Positions 42,421-54,675 of a DNA stretch of 64,000 bases are shown here, piece by piece. Origin of the DNA: Bremia lactucae (taxonomy: Eukaryota > Oomycota > Peronosporomycetes > Peronosporales > Peronosporaceae); assembly GCF_004359215.1 (NCBI RefSeq), contig NW_027152021.1, positions 177,969-241,968 of the forward strand, written 5' to 3'. Position numbers and translations under genes: made by a program. Position 1 is the stretch's first letter. Each line of letters starts with the position of its first letter. A model generated the notes under the pieces. That model made no database searches. It was not told where the DNA came from and was given only the letters and a program-made list of their open reading frames with translations.

Positions 42421-42780
42421 GGTATTCCTCGATCTCCGAGTCCTTATCGTGGTTGGAGGAGACATTTGGCTGAAAGTTTCTCACTTTCACCGTCTCCCCA
42501 CCCGATCGACGCTCGACTCACAGTCGGCGTCACCATCGGTCTCTTTTGACGGATGGAGTTACGTGATCTCTTCTGGATCAATATACCGTTTAAGACGACC
42601 CACCTAAAATACGGCGTGCGTCTTCATATACGGGGGACGATGCGGCTTATAATTTAGGTCTCCAAACCTGTTCTACCATTGTAAACGGCCTAATGTAACG
42701 CGGCAATAACTTCGTAGTGCCTCCAGGTAGTACAGGAATTGCATCTTTAGGTAGGGTAAGAGTGCTTAGTAGTACTATTT
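41993..42780 (-). pseudogene. Family X integrase tail and chromodomain, copy 2
   Basis: 42490-41993 is one open frame: TKVRQPRVGEQDLHS, PALMDAGGIQRFLVRRLL, then the chromodomain QILVQWRGYLKSFDSWEPIN and VDVPSLVVAYEK. The W-x-G-Y and S-WEP positions are those of Ty3/gypsy chromodomains. 42780-42560 has the GPY/F tail in broken frames. Confidence 0.85.
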
Positions 42781-42799
42781 AACTCACTCTAAAGCGCTC

Positions 42800-43745
42800 A
42801 TTATTTCTAGGACCATTCGGTCAGCATATTCTTTTGTTTGTCTTGTGCGCTTGCATCGCGTCATGGACTTTTCGTGTCATGGCTAATCGCTCATCCACAA
42901 AGCGTTTGGCCTCGCACACGCTTTTAGCATCAAACTCGCCTTGAACACCGCCGAGAGGTCGGTTTTAGGACGTAGTTCTATTAACCACTGCTAAACTAGC
43001 AGGGTCAGTAGGGCAAGTTTCTGTCATTGAAATGATTCCCTCGCGGGTCATCGTCATATTGACGAAACTATGTCCCACTTTTGCACCGAGCATTGTGAAT
43101 GGCCCTCCCATACCAAGACTCGGGCTGCGCACAAACGAGACTGGCGTCCGAGGATGGCGCAGTCCGTTAATATAAAACGGTGTCTCACCGGTACTGCCGT
43201 GGACACTGTTATGTATAGCGAGCTCTACAAAGGGTAATGTTTGCTCCATTCTTTGGGAGTCCCTATCGTGCGAACACATCTGCCACGACATGATTGGCAC
43301 GTTCTGTCTGGCCATCGGTCTGGGGCTGATCTGTGGTCGACATGTGGAGTTGCTACCTTGCAGCTCAAACACATGTCGCCAAAAACCAGACGAAAAACGT
43401 GGATCCCTGTCCGATACTATGGACTCGGGCATCTCATGTAGTCGGTATACATGATCCAGGATCAAGCGATCTGCCTCCTTGCCTGTTATCGATGCATTAC
43501 ATTATGCTAAATGCACCATTTTGCTCAGTCTGTCAACAAAGACGACGAGCCCCGTCCGATGAAGTCTCGACTTACTGACTTCCAACAATCCGTTGAAATT
43601 AGTAGCGGCTTCAGTAGCGCACTGCTGGACGGTGCAGGCTTGATGCGCTGACACTGCTCGCAAGAGGGAATATAGTTGGCCACCCATCTATATGAGTGTG
43701 GCCACCAAAATTCCTCAGACACTCCTACTTGATGACGCATCATGG
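42800..43745 (-). pseudogene. Family X integrase (broken), copy 2
   Basis: 43743-43525: SEEFWWPHSYRWVANYIPSC, EQCQRIKPAPSSSALLKPL, VSRDFI. 43465-42965: VYRLHEMPESIVSDRDPRF, LPFVELAIHNSVHGSTGETP, FYINGLRHPRTPVSFVRS. One frameshift near 43500 removes the middle of the core. Confidence 0.85.
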
Positions 43746-43799
43746 AGGTCGTGAAGGATCATCAGCTTGGGATCTGTTTCATGAGGCATATAGACTCTC

Positions 43800-44420
43800 A
43801 AAGAATCACAAGCTGGCATCTAAATTACATTTATGCGACTCTATTGCAGTCAGCCTGTCCTCGGCCCTACCATGCACGAATCCATCGTCAAAGTAGTGGG
43901 GCGCGTGGACACGGTGCTGATGCATCACGTGAGCCACCACTCGGTTGAATGTCGCTGGTGCGTTTTTCAAACCTTGGGGCATCACAAGCCACTCCCAAAG
44001 CATACCGCTTGGGGTGCTTACAGCTGTTTTGGCTACATCGGACTCTATCATGAGTACCTGATAGTAGCCATCCTTCAAATCCAACGCAGAAAAGATAGTT
44101 GACTTTCCTGTGGAGTTCAACATCTTTCCGCGGGATTGGCGTTTGCGCCGGTATGATCACCGTGTTCAACTTATTATTAGCATGAACCACGCGCCATCCA
44201 CCTGTCGCTTTACGCACACAAAAGGTCGGGCTGCAGTGAGGCGATTTGCTGTAACGTACATGCCACTACTTGGTTCGCTTGTCGAAGAACTCATCGATAT
44301 AATCGACTTGTTCTTTTGGCAACGGCCATTGCCTGGTCACACAATACTTGCTGACAGATTCGAGGTCAATTTCGTGCCCGATGCCCCTACTGCTGGTAGG
44401 CGGCTCGGCACTTCTTCTGG
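43800..44420 (-). pseudogene. Family X reverse transcriptase (broken), copy 2
   Basis: 44123-43806 is open with STIFSALDLKDGYYQVLMIE, STPSGMLWEWLVMPQGLKNA, PATFNRVVAHVM and YFDDGFVHGRAED, so the YxDD box is intact. 44420-44150 has GTKLTSNLSASIV and VCVKRQVDGAWFM-like parts in other frames. The thumb, connection and RNase H are gone. Confidence 0.85.
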
Positions 44421-45320
44421 GAACCCATCGCAATGTTTCCACAGAACGTCAAAGAACGAACTGTCTCCCAAGGCATCCCATCTTTGAGCAGCGAATCGTT
44501 TATCTTGTCCGTTTCTAGGACGTTCTCGTCCATTGTGAACGACGAGCAACAGTTCACCGAGTTCTCCTCTGGAACTGGTATGACTATTCGTAGATCTTTC
44601 CTTCCTTTAATTCGTCAAGGAAGAGATCCCACGACATCTCCGGGAGTTTTACGATCTCCTCGCAAATTTAAACACTTGCCGGAGCACTTCAACTGAGAAC
44701 GCCTCGCAATTTTGTCATTGACGGCCTCGAACACCACGTTCGAAGGCCCGTCCTCTTCCGTAGGATTTAACTTCAAGGTCATTTGTTTAGACGGGTTTTT
44801 GATCGTTTTATCAGTCGGGTACTTTTTTGAGTAGCCACGACCTTTGACTGGGAAACGGGTGCCGTTGCTCTCCCGGCTCACGCACCCCTTCCAACCGCAC
44901 CAGGCTTTAAGCACTGTACCGGTTCGTGCGAAGCTTCGCTCCCTGTCAGATTCCTGTCTACTGCCACAGGCTTTCGGCTCTGTGCGGGACTATTGGACGC
45001 ATGACTACTTGTCATCGTCCGGTTCACTTTTTCAGTCCTTACGAGCTAGGTTAGCTTGTTGACGTTTGACATCACGGGAACACACTCTCAACTGTGTTTG
45101 ACACGACATCAGTTGCATAGGCCTCTCGAAGGAGCACATTTTCCGGTGTCCTGCGTAGAGTTCGCAACTGTGCGTTTACGCCATTCTATCCATGGTTGGT
45201 GTTTTTCCAACCATGGCATGCCTAGGATAAGGTCATACGGACTCTCCATACCTGGCACTGGGAACTTCTCTTTACAAGAGAAGTCACTAAAACTAAAGGC
45301 GATGTCAATTTAACTCCCTC
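44420..45320 (-). pseudogene. Family X protease-RT linker, copy 2
   Basis: Corresponds to 4400-5340 of copy 1 without the Y insert. It includes 44914-44615 (MTLKLNPTEEDGPSNVVFEA) and the second protease motif region near 45240-45180 (LGMPWLEKHQPW-like). Frames broken. Confidence 0.55.
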
Positions 45321-45600
45321 AGACTTTACGAGCGCGCCAGTCGCTAAACGAACGGTCGCCTCTTCCCGCTTGCCATCCTGGAAAGTGACTCAAACACATC
45401 GCCGATCTCTGTTTTGAAGCCGCGAGTCTTACAAAATTTTGTGATGCACCCGAATCCACTAGGAGGGTCATCACCTGTTCATAGCATCGTACTTGAGCGC
45501 TATAGACCAGCAGGGTTGAGGTCCGAAATTTCGAGACCTCAGGGACGATGCTACCCATTCGTTCGACAACTCTGAACTTAGGGGTAGCTTCAGAGCCCGC
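45180..45600 (-). pseudogene. Family X protease (broken), copy 2
   Basis: 45558-45319 reads STLLVYSAQVRCYEQVMTLL then VDSGASQNFVRLAASK, the retropepsin active site. A frameshift near 45360 separates it from the second motif. Confidence 0.8.
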
Positions 45601-46560
45601 GTCAGTAGGGCATCCCGCCCCTACTGCGCTCCTGTATTTCCCGACCCCTCAGTGGTCGATGCAGAACTCATGCGTCTCGCACGCTGGTTCTTGCCATCGC
45701 CCTTTGGGAAGGGAGTCCTCTTGCTGGGCATTTTTGCCCCAGCAGGGACCCTGGCATAGCAGCGAGCCATCATATGGCCGCGCTTGCCGCATTTAAAACA
45801 GACAACGTCTTCTTCGCTCAACTCCATGGGAGTGGCGCCTGACCTCTCGGCCGATGGCTTATACCAAGCTGTCGCCGAGGCACTGTTGTAGGATTGCTCC
45901 TCAACTAAGGCAGTTTGGATTGCTCTTCCATCGTCGACGGCACCTTTTTGAAAAGGGCCTGTCGAGATGGGCCATGCCGTAGTCCGTTCATAAACGTGCG
46001 GACCTTAATGTGTTCCGGTATCGGACCCACAGTTATGGACGCCGAAAGCGAGCGCATCTCCTGCACATATTTATGCATGGATTGCTTCGCCTGTCGCGCT
46101 TCAAAGAAGCGCGCCTGAAGCAACACTTCGTTGTTCGGCGGCTGATACATGGCGCAAATCTTTGTCTTAAAGATCGCCCATGAAGGGAACGCCTAATGTC
46201 CGCCATAACCGCCGAGTAAGCCCACTCTGTGGCCTTGCCGCGCAAATGCGACATGGCATACGACACCATTCGGGTGTGGTCTTCGATGAGCTGTGCCACA
46301 CCATAGTGCTCCACGGCTAATAGCCAGTGGACAATCGTGTGCGCTGCAGTTTCATCGAACTTGGGGGAAGACCATCCGAATGGGCCTCGGCTGATAAGGC
46401 CGGGCGGAGAGCGTCTTAAGAGTCCTATTGAGATCCTCATTGCGAGGGTGCTCACGCCTAAAGCTCATCCTGAGTCTTAAGAACGGACTCCGCATGGCTG
46501 TGTGCCTTGGGCGCGGCCTTTCGCTGTCCGAACACAAATGCCTTTAACTGCTCCAACTGA
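45600..46560 (-). pseudogene. Family X gag (broken), copy 2
   Basis: 46537-46352 is the helical start region (RPYQPRPIRM); 46150-45905 is the capsid end: FEARQAKQSMHKYVQEMRSL, GPIPEHIKVRTFMNGLRHGP. A CX2CX4HX4C knuckle (CFKCGKRGHMMARC) is at 45800-45759, intact. A few frameshifts only, so the copy is among the less decayed. Confidence 0.85.
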
Positions 46561-46720
46561 GCAACATTTTGCTGAAGAGGACTGCCCAAGAGCCTGGCCA
46601 GGGCTTGGTCATCAAATCTTTGCCACCTTCTGATGATGATTGGAGAGGTGTAAAATATGATCCCAAACGAAATTAAGGCTCATCCTCACTGACACGCTCA
46701 AAGATACGAATTGTGGGAAG

Positions 46721-47298
46721 GACTACTAGTACTACCAAGTGTTAGCGAACACTTCTATAGCAGCCTCGCTCGTCTTAAGCACACACCTTCAAACACAGAG
46801 AGGAAGCGGTTTGACCGTCTTCTCTCTCACGTGCAATAAGGTTGTTAGTGGGCGTCTAAGCGACCTCACCCAACGAACTAGGTACCTTGGTACAAATGTC
46901 GTTACGGAAGAGGTTACGCGGCTTCACGTGCGCACTTAACCGATATAAAAATAAAATCTTGTAAATGTACTAAATCGACTCATTTGTATTTGATCAAATT
47001 AAATATAAAACTTCCTAACCAATCAGTGGATGCCATCTCTGTAAATGTGCACCGGATCGTGGATGACGCTAGCCGTCATCCCTTTCAATGTGAATGCACC
47101 TTTGTGCATCATATACACAAGGGTGGATCACTATGTGCAACACGCCCAAGCGGCAGATCTAAGTACTTCACATGAAGTAATTTGCACCACACCCAAGTGG
47201 CAGGTCTTAGTACTTCACATGAAGTAATTGACCATCCCGTTAAGTACACAAAGTGTACCTAATGGATGTGTGTAATGTAGGGCAACTTTAGCCCGGCA
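46721..47298 (-). repeat. LTR1 and primer-binding site, 5' end of X copy 2
   Basis: LTR1 46740-47298 (559 bp) has an internal duplicated stretch: the sequence CACTTCATGTGAAG with its neighbour occurs twice (about 47160-47182 and 47205-47226 on the plus strand), an addition of about 40 bases. PBS at 46737-46721 reads TGGTAGTACTAGTAGTC. Confidence 0.8.
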
Positions 47299-47386
47299 CT
47301 GTACAAGCAGACCAGTTTCGGGCGGTCTGAGAAACTGCGTGACCTAAATCTTCTATGACACATTCCAAAGAGAGAAAACCAACGAT

Positions 47387-49160
47387 GTGTTTTTTTCACG
47401 AGGGCAAATATATAAGCGTTTAGTTGAAGTGCCAGGGGGTCAGTCCCCAAAGTTAGGCGCAGAGATTAGCCGATCAAAGCGGAGTATAAAAAGGACGGGC
47501 ATAAGGGCAATGGAGACGAGATCGGAGAAGAATAACGCGATACTTAACAGGGAGCAGAGGACGGCCACGGACGAGATGGTAGACGTATTAGAGTCGGAAG
47601 TACCATCCTCCAAACCCCCGCTCATGGAAGAGGGTAAAGACGGGGAAAAGAAGCCCACCGGTGAAAACAATGAACGACGAACGCTAGTCGGGTGGAGGTG
47701 GAGCCAGAACACGGAACGAGTACACCGGAGGCAGTAGATCTGACGTCTGAGCAACGACAAACGTCTGAGAGCCCCCCAATGGGAGGAGCAACAGGTCAAC
47801 TGAGAGTGCAGAAACCTTTACGCGCAACAGCGGAACAGATGTTCACAGCAATGGTAAAAGACATGGTACAAGTGCCAGGCATCGGCCAGGTGGAAGCATG
47901 GCGCACAACGCTAAGAGAACTATTTGCAGGGGCCTATGAAGCGGTACCCATGCAACGGGAGGTCCTATCAGCCGAGAGATAACGATTCTCCAAACTCAAT
48001 GGGGTGGAAGTAGCTAGTCTGTTAAGCCTCTTCAAGCAAGTGTTCGTCAAGAAAGCAAGAACCTTTTCAGAATGGGTAAAGCTTGCGACAACGATCACCA
48101 AGGAACTACTGATCACAAAATAATCTTTCAAGGAGATCGTTCGCAAGCTATCGAGTCAGTACAAATGAGCGCACACCCAGTCCTGAATCAGTGGACCAAG
48201 GTGGTAAAGAAGGGTGTCGGAGCTCCACCGGTGCCATTTATTGGAGCTATCAAGCCGATGTCCGAGGACTACATGTTTAATCCAGCCAAGTTCACTAGCG
48301 AGGAGATCGTTCGTCGTAAGGATTTATTTGCAACGTCCAAGTCATTAATCAGTCGTTAATAAGAGCGTAACGGGACGGATGATGAATGTGCAGTGTTAGC
48401 AGGCATTGTGGAAGGCAATGTAGCATGCAGGCATCTTTCGGACTTCGTACGACAAGCGCTTAAAGCGCAACCGCTTGCGTTTTACGGTGCCATCCAGGTT
48501 CAAGTCGAAGGCGAACTAATTTTGCAATTGGACGGAAGCCGGAGTATCAAGATCAGCAGACAGGGCTCACGGTGGCAATCCTAGAATTGGTGCATGCTAC
48601 GCAATGCTGGGGCAGACCAAGACGATAAGCTATGACCAGGTTACTAAGTCCACCCATATCTACTTCTTCACCCGTGATCACCCGTGATATACCGCAACGG
48701 CATCAAAGTGTCCAAGTCATGTACAGAGAACGCATCTACAGGCTTCAAATGCGCTCCAAATCGAGAAGGAAACGATCCGGCGAAGGTAACACCAAGGAAA
48801 CGGAAGCGGCTATGCTAGACGTACGGAGTACACAGTGCAGTTACACAACCTCACGCGGCTCACGGACATTGGACGAATCACAGCGTATCTTAAAGATAAG
48901 ATATCGGTGGAGTATGATATGGAAGATCTGGATACCAAAACCCCGCATTCACGCACATCAATAGCGTGGCAGATTACCTTTAAGCTAGCGAGATGCACAA
49001 CTTTTTTCGGATAGGATAGTCAGAATAATATGGTTTGGAACGACTGTCGTGGCCAACAACCCAATGTAGGGTATCGGATTAAATGTTGCCATTGTTGGAA
49101 CCTGGGTCACACGATGGCACGATGTAGCTTTAGCGACAGTCTGCTCCGGGGTCCGGGGCT
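47387..49160 (+). pseudogene. LINE ORF1 (broken) with CCHC zinc knuckle
   Basis: Open parts: 47387-47737 (KNNAILNREQRTATDEMVDV, Lys/Glu-rich), 47692-47982 (AVDLTSEQRQTSES, ATAEQMFTAMVKDMVQVPGI), 48072-48359 (APPVPFIGAIKPMSEDYMFN). The knuckle CCHCWNLGHTMARC is encoded at 49084-49125. It would package the LINE RNA. At least four frameshifts. Confidence 0.7.
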
Positions 49161-51870
49161 ATCGTAGCTACTGAAAATAAAATCCAAGAGCTGGAAGACA
49201 TGGCTAGGCCGTTTTCAAGTCTTACGGAAATTTGTAGCACGGCCACGAAGCGTATTGAGCTGCGATTGGAGGCAGCGACAGCGACAAAAGCCGTAGAGAC
49301 CAGAAAGGAGAAATTGTTTCAGGTGGGGCAGAACAGCAGCGAATAATAAAAGTCCAAGGGGGGCACCTTAAGAGGAGCAAGACACGAAATTCGCGCATGT
49401 GTAACCAGAACCCGAGCCCTCAGAGAAACAACCCTGGATCAAGGTTAGTTTAGGAGGTGGTCTGTTGTTATGGGCTCGTGAGCTCTCGCTACAAGAAAAG
49501 AGAAAAGCTAGCTCATGAGCGTATCAGGTTCTTGATTACGAACCGAGTGAACCCGATACGCAGCGGACGAGCGGCAAGAGAATCAGTCGGATTTTTTTAG
49601 AGGTAGTTGACTTACAGGTGGATGAGTCGATAGCGACTACAGAAAACCGTAAGGTCGCTGAGGAACCAGATGATAAGAAACGACGGGGTATTGGACTCGC
49701 TCCGGGCAAAGCGGTCTAGACAACAAGTCCCGTTCTGCTCACGCACAAAGCGTAAAGAACGACGCATGTTCCGAAAACTATTGCAAACTTTTGGTCGCAG
49801 TGGTAGCGCCCAGCTACCACTGGGAGTGCATTTAGCCCAAAAGCCACGGTCTCATCCAAGACGTTAAACATCAGTTAGGCATCCGAGAGGTAAACAACAC
49901 GGCCACTAGAAACGGCATGGTGATGGTGTCAGCCCAGGCAGCAGTAAAAGCAACTCTAGCAGGACCCGAAAAAACGCTGGAAAACATGACCGCAAGTCTG
50001 AAAAGAGGAATCAAATTTGCGGGACTACTCCATCTGGAAGACCAATTAGCCCACGAACAACGCGTTAACGCCTTAGCAAACACTCGCCGCGGGTGGGCCA
50101 ATATGTAGCGTACCGAATCTGCCAATCATATGAAGTTGTTTTTGGAAGATTACGCCACTGACAGAGCCGTCATCATCAGTGATGATACTGGGGGGGGGGT
50201 ACGATGAGTATGGCAGTCAATAACCTTCTGCAGACAGTATACGTCTTGCACTTGGCGGATGTACAGAAGCAGGAGTGGGCATGCAGAAAATTCAAACCAT
50301 CGGCCATTACACGTTATCGTAAGGTAATCGAACCAGCAAAAAAAAACATCTCGGTAATGGATCTTATCGATGATAAAATGGTTGAAAGAACTGAGCACCC
50401 CGCGCAACTTCCACTTCTAGTTCAATATTGGGGCATGCACTACTCAGCTTTCATCTACACAGGACGAGTGGACACGCTGCCAGTCTTAGAGGTGGCGGAT
50501 GAAGACATGCCCAGCAACGATACCGAGGGAGAGTTTCCGGTCGGAACAGTCACCAACGCCACCGGGGCACCTGCAACGAATCCAGCCAGCCCAAATTTTC
50601 GGGACTCTCAGGAGGATGCAAAAATGGACGAACAGTGAGATCCATTCACATGGAGCGGAAAGTCGATGAATTGTGGGCCAGACTACAGGGAGGCTCTACG
50701 CTTCATGACCTACAACAAGGTGTCCTTACCACTCTTACAAATGTGGCAGCAACAGATAGAGGACATTGATCAGGGCGTCAGTCACCGAGTCTAGTCAAGA
50801 GGAGGTGCAGGCGTCTCAGAGCAGTGCAACGTTAGAGGTCAGTAGCTATAGCCCCATCTAACCATCGCCAGCTGAGTATACAGCGGGGTCAGATCGCCCC
50901 CAACCAGACGCGCAGGAGTACCAGTTCCAGTCACTACAGTGGTAGCTCTTCTCATTACGCCACCAGTAGAAAACAAGACAAGCATCTTCAGAGTGAAGAA
51001 GCGCAGTTACATTCAGACGCCAGATGAAACAACCGGGACGGTACTCAGAAATATCCATATCGCGGTGATCCTAAAAAAGGTTAAGCAATCAGATACTCAA
51101 ACAACTAACCTACGAGGGCGAGGACGAGGACAGGGATCGCTCTCAATGGAAAGGTGCCTCGGTGGTGCTGGATGCTAACTAGCCTTACGCTCAGCAACTA
51201 CTTTTTCCGACAACTATCAGCTCTACTGCCGAATGGCAGCAGGTTGCCCGAAAGGTGTCGGACCACCTATTATGGCAAATGAAGCATTTTGTCTTCCTGG
51301 GCCAGCTCTTCTTGATTTTGGACGGGAAAGTGCTCGTTCAGTGGACGACAACATGAGGGAATGTAAGGTCGACGGCCTTTGTAGGCCAAACTCGCGAATT
51401 GTGGATAAATTCGCATTAGAGTGGATTGAACACTGGATAGACAACTCCCGCCATTGAAGTCAACAAACGAGCCTCATTCCTCTCGGGGACAACGCGGGCG
51501 ACTGGCAAAAGCTCCGAGAAATAGGATACGCTTGAGATGACATACTAAAGTTTTATGACCCAAAACGACGGAATAGGATGAGCCAGCACCTCGTTTGTGC
51601 CATGTTCTTCGATCACGACGTGCGCTATAAGCAAGCGTACTACAACCAGTCAACTCTCGCATATTTACCATCTCGTAAGTATTTTTCTTCGCCTCAGAAC
51701 TGCAACAGTCTGAGGAGAAGAATCTCCTCCCGTATTATGGGCAGCCAGGAACTGTCCTTAAAGTGTCACAATTGTAGCGCCAACTTATTATGAGCGCAGG
51801 TGGCTACGGACGTCACAGAATCCTGGATATTACTGCGGATTCACAGACTCTTCATTGCGCCAAGATGCAG
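49161..51870 (+). pseudogene. LINE middle region, unassigned
   Basis: Only one longer frame, 50204-50638 (144 codons; FKPSAITRYRKVIEPAKKNI, acidic end), has no domain that I know. It may be the C-terminus of ORF1 or a separate product. A ten-base G run lies at 50191-50200. The rest is stop-rich. Confidence 0.4.
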
Positions 51871-51879
51871 CCAGTTGAC

Positions 51880-52850
51880 ACAAGAATCGTGAACTTGAAC
51901 GTATTAGGCTTCAGCAAGAAAAAAGACTTGGGTGGCTATCGGCATGTAACAGGACAACGGTCCTAGAAAGGCACCTGGCATGGTGCCTCCAAGAAATTCA
52001 TGTAGATATAGAAGACGGGGCGGAGGAATTACGAACATTGTGGCAGAAGCTGTGGGGACTAAGGCTGCAAGACCGACAATCGCTCTTATCGTTCTGGAGT
52101 ACAGGGTCATCCAATTCAGCAGGGGTAACAATCCTCTTGACACCCTCAGCAGCGCAGACGACTGTGTGGAATAAGAATCAGTGGAATACACGACAGTTAG
52201 GAGCCACCATCAATGGGACGCAGGTGCTCAGCGTCGATGCCATCAACCAGCGCGGAAACTGAAAAGCTTTATTCTCCACCCTCTAACAGTGGGAGTTTGA
52301 TTGGTGGATCACGATCCTTCTTGGAGACTTCAACAGTGGGCAGAGTCCTCAATTAGATCGACTAGGGTAACGTACAGCCAGTCGGCCAGATAACCCAGCT
52401 TTAATATGCCTGCTTCTCTCTTTCAAAATCTGACTAACGCTCGACTTCGGCGGGAACACGGGATCGATAAAGAGGTAGATGAAGTGGCAGACCATTTCAC
52501 ATACTGGACTGCCGAGCAAGACAGCCGTATTGATCGGTTCTATGTACCTACTGAATGGTTACCGCGGGTGATCTGGGTAACAGCACGGAACCCACCACAA
52601 TACTCTGATCAACAGGAAGTCGTCCTCCACTTAAGAGACCTGTTGACGAAGGAACCTCCGAGACACCAAGCCCGCCATACATACCCAATACGTTCCAATA
52701 AACCCGAGCGAGTACTTTACCAAATGCTGGTGGATATGGGCAATATGGGTATTCGCCGCGAAATCACGACAAGGAACTGGGACACCGACAACATCGAATG
52801 CGCAAATTTGCATAGAGGCAGTGAATCGGCGCGAAAAGCAACTTCGTAAG
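51880..52850 (+). pseudogene. LINE ORF2 endonuclease domain (APE type, broken)
   Basis: Starts RIVNLNVLGFSKKK (the N-x-NV-x-GF start of APE domains), then LWGLRLQDRQSLLSFWSTGS, SSNSAGVTILLTPSA, VLSVDAINQRGN, ILLGDFNSGQSPQLDR (catalytic GDFN) and DSRIDRFYVPTEWLPRV, YSDQQEVVLHLR, where the usual SDH His is Gln. Frame changes at about 51960 and 52260-52400. Confidence 0.8.
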
Positions 52851-53395
52851 CGTTACTAAGCCACTGTTACTCGAAGAAATCAACGTCTCCTAATGAGAAG
52901 AGACGACAATGGATTACCGCTAATATGGAAGCGATTCGAGAAGGACACATGGCCAGAGTGAGCGATTGAATGCATCAAATCACTGAGCGGCCGATGGACT
53001 TACAAAAAAGTTTCAAACTGGGAGAACTTCCAGAGCCACCAAAATATCGGCACAGCTTGGAGATCAGCTTGTATTGACGAGAATAAGTCAGTGGAACTCA
53101 GCCGATGCACTATACTATTAGATATCCGGAAAGCCTACGATATTCTGGACAGGGAGTTCTTTTACGCAGCCCTACGCCGATTTGTTTTTTCCGAGCGATT
53201 CGTTGCCCTTATACGTCAAATGCACACTGTCACCAAGGCATGTTTCTTGTGTACGGCTGCTGTCCGAGGCGATCCCCGTTCGGTACGGCATTCGACATGG
53301 ATGCCCTCTCGCGCCATTGTTTTTTTTCTCATTGTTGTTGAACCTCTGGGACTGGCTTTAAAACAACACCCCACTATGACGGAACTACCCACTAT
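52850..53395 (+). pseudogene. LINE ORF2 reverse transcriptase start (broken, truncated)
   Basis: 53091-53423 reads LLDIRKAYDILDREFFYAAL, RFVFSERFVALIRQMHT and, after a frameshift, a substrate-loop part. The catalytic DD motif is not reached because the element ends at 53395. Confidence 0.8.
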
Positions 53396-54640
53396 GAGGC
53401 CTTACCGCGCAGATGCGACATGACGTACGACGCCATCCGGCTGTCGTCCTCGATGGAACAGCGGCGCACCAGATTGTTCACTGGCTTTTAGCCGTGGAGC
53501 AGTGCGGTGTCTCTGAACTTAGGGGTAGCTTCCGAGTCCGCGTCAGTAGAGCATCCCGCCCCCACTACGCTCCTACATTTCCCGACCCCTCAGTGGTCGA
53601 TGCAGAACTCATGCGTCTCGCACGCTGGTTCTTGCCATCGCCCTTTGGGAAGGGAGTCCTCTTGCTGGGCATTTTTGCCCCAGCAGGGACCCTGGCATAG
53701 CAGCGAGCCATCATATGGCCGCGCTTGCCGCATTTAAAACAGACTACGTCTGCATTGCCCAACTCCATAGAGTGGCATCTGTCCTCTCGGCCGACGGCTT
53801 ATACCAAGCTGTCGCCGAGGCACTGTTGTAGGATTGCTCTTCAACTAAGGCAATTTGGATTGCCTCTTCAATCGTCGACGGCACCTTTCTGAAAAGGACC
53901 TGTCGCGATGGGCCATGCCGTAGTCCGTTCATAAACGTGGGCACCTTAATGAGCTCCGGGATCGGACCTACGGTAATGGACGGGGACAGCGAGCCCATCT
54001 CTTGCACATATTCTTGCAGGGATCGCTTCGCCTGTCGCGCTCCAAAAAGCGTGCCTGAAGTAATACTTCGTTATTCGGCGGCTGGTACATGTTGCCAATT
54101 TTCGTATGAAAGATTGCCCATGATGGGAAAGCCTTAACGCCAGCCATAAGCGCCGAGTAAGCTTAATCTGAGGCCTTACCGCGAAGATGCGACATGGTGA
54201 ACGACACCATCCGGGTTTCGTACTCGATGAGCTGCGCCACACCGCATTGCTCCACAGCTAAAGGCAGTGGAAATTATGTGCGCTGCAGTTCCATCGAACT
54301 TGGGCGGGTCCATCCGAATGGGCTTCGGCTGATGCGGCCGGGCAGAGAGTATCTCAAGAGTCCTGGATAGAGCCTCTATCCGAGCCTGCTCGCGCCTCAG
54401 TTCATCCTGAGTCTGAGTGACGGACTCCGCCGCAGCATGGCTCTGTGCCTCGGACGCGGCTCTCCGCTGTCCGAGCACGAATGTCTCAAACTGCTCCGAC
54501 TGAGCAACATGTTGCTCAGGAGGACTACCTAAGAGCCTGCCCAGGGCTTGTTCATTAAGTCCCTGCGCTAAGTGCTTTGGCACCTCCCGATGCGTCCGAA
54601 GAGGTGGGGGAAATGAGCCCAATCAATATTGAGGCTCATC
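53396..54640 (-). pseudogene. Family X gag (broken), copy 3, with flipped inner piece
   Basis: 54622-54176: HREVPKHLAQGLNEQALGRL, RREQARIEALSRTLEILSAR, MDPPKFDGTAAHII. 54007-53744: MQEMGSLSPSITVGPIPELI, SRQVLFRKVPSTIEEAIQIA. Knuckle CFKCGKRGHMMARC at 53741-53700. At 53455-53508 about 55 bases (DGTAAHQIVHWLLAVEQCG) run on the plus strand between minus-strand pieces. Confidence 0.8.
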
Positions 54641-54675
54641 CTCACGTTCACACTTAGAGATGCGGGTCATGGGAA

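Larger units (their letters stand above)
40365..47298 (-). mobile_element. Ty3/gypsy element X, copy 2, nearly complete
   Basis: Has both LTR1 copies (46740-47298 and 40365-40899), PBS, gag, protease, RT, integrase, chromodomain, antisense ORF and polypurine tract, all in order on the minus strand, 6.9 kb. RNase H is deleted between about 43830 and 43735. No matching 5-base target duplication is seen (ATGCC against CTGTA). Used here as reference for family X layout. Confidence 0.85.
47299..53395 (+). mobile_element. Non-LTR retrotransposon (LINE) with ORF1 zinc knuckle and APE-RT ORF2, 3'-truncated
   Basis: ORF1-like frames from 47387, a CX2CX4HX4C knuckle, an APE-type endonuclease and the first third of a reverse transcriptase follow on the plus strand. 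The order and the RT motif DIRKAYDILDREFFYAAL point to the L1/Tx1-like LINEs common in oomycetes. It stops at 53395 where inverted gag sequence begins, and all frames are damaged. Confidence 0.8.

Noticed and set aside
50204..50638. Independent host gene in the LINE
   Set aside because: No start context or homology, and flanked on both sides by LINE parts on the same strand; best kept as an unassigned LINE region.
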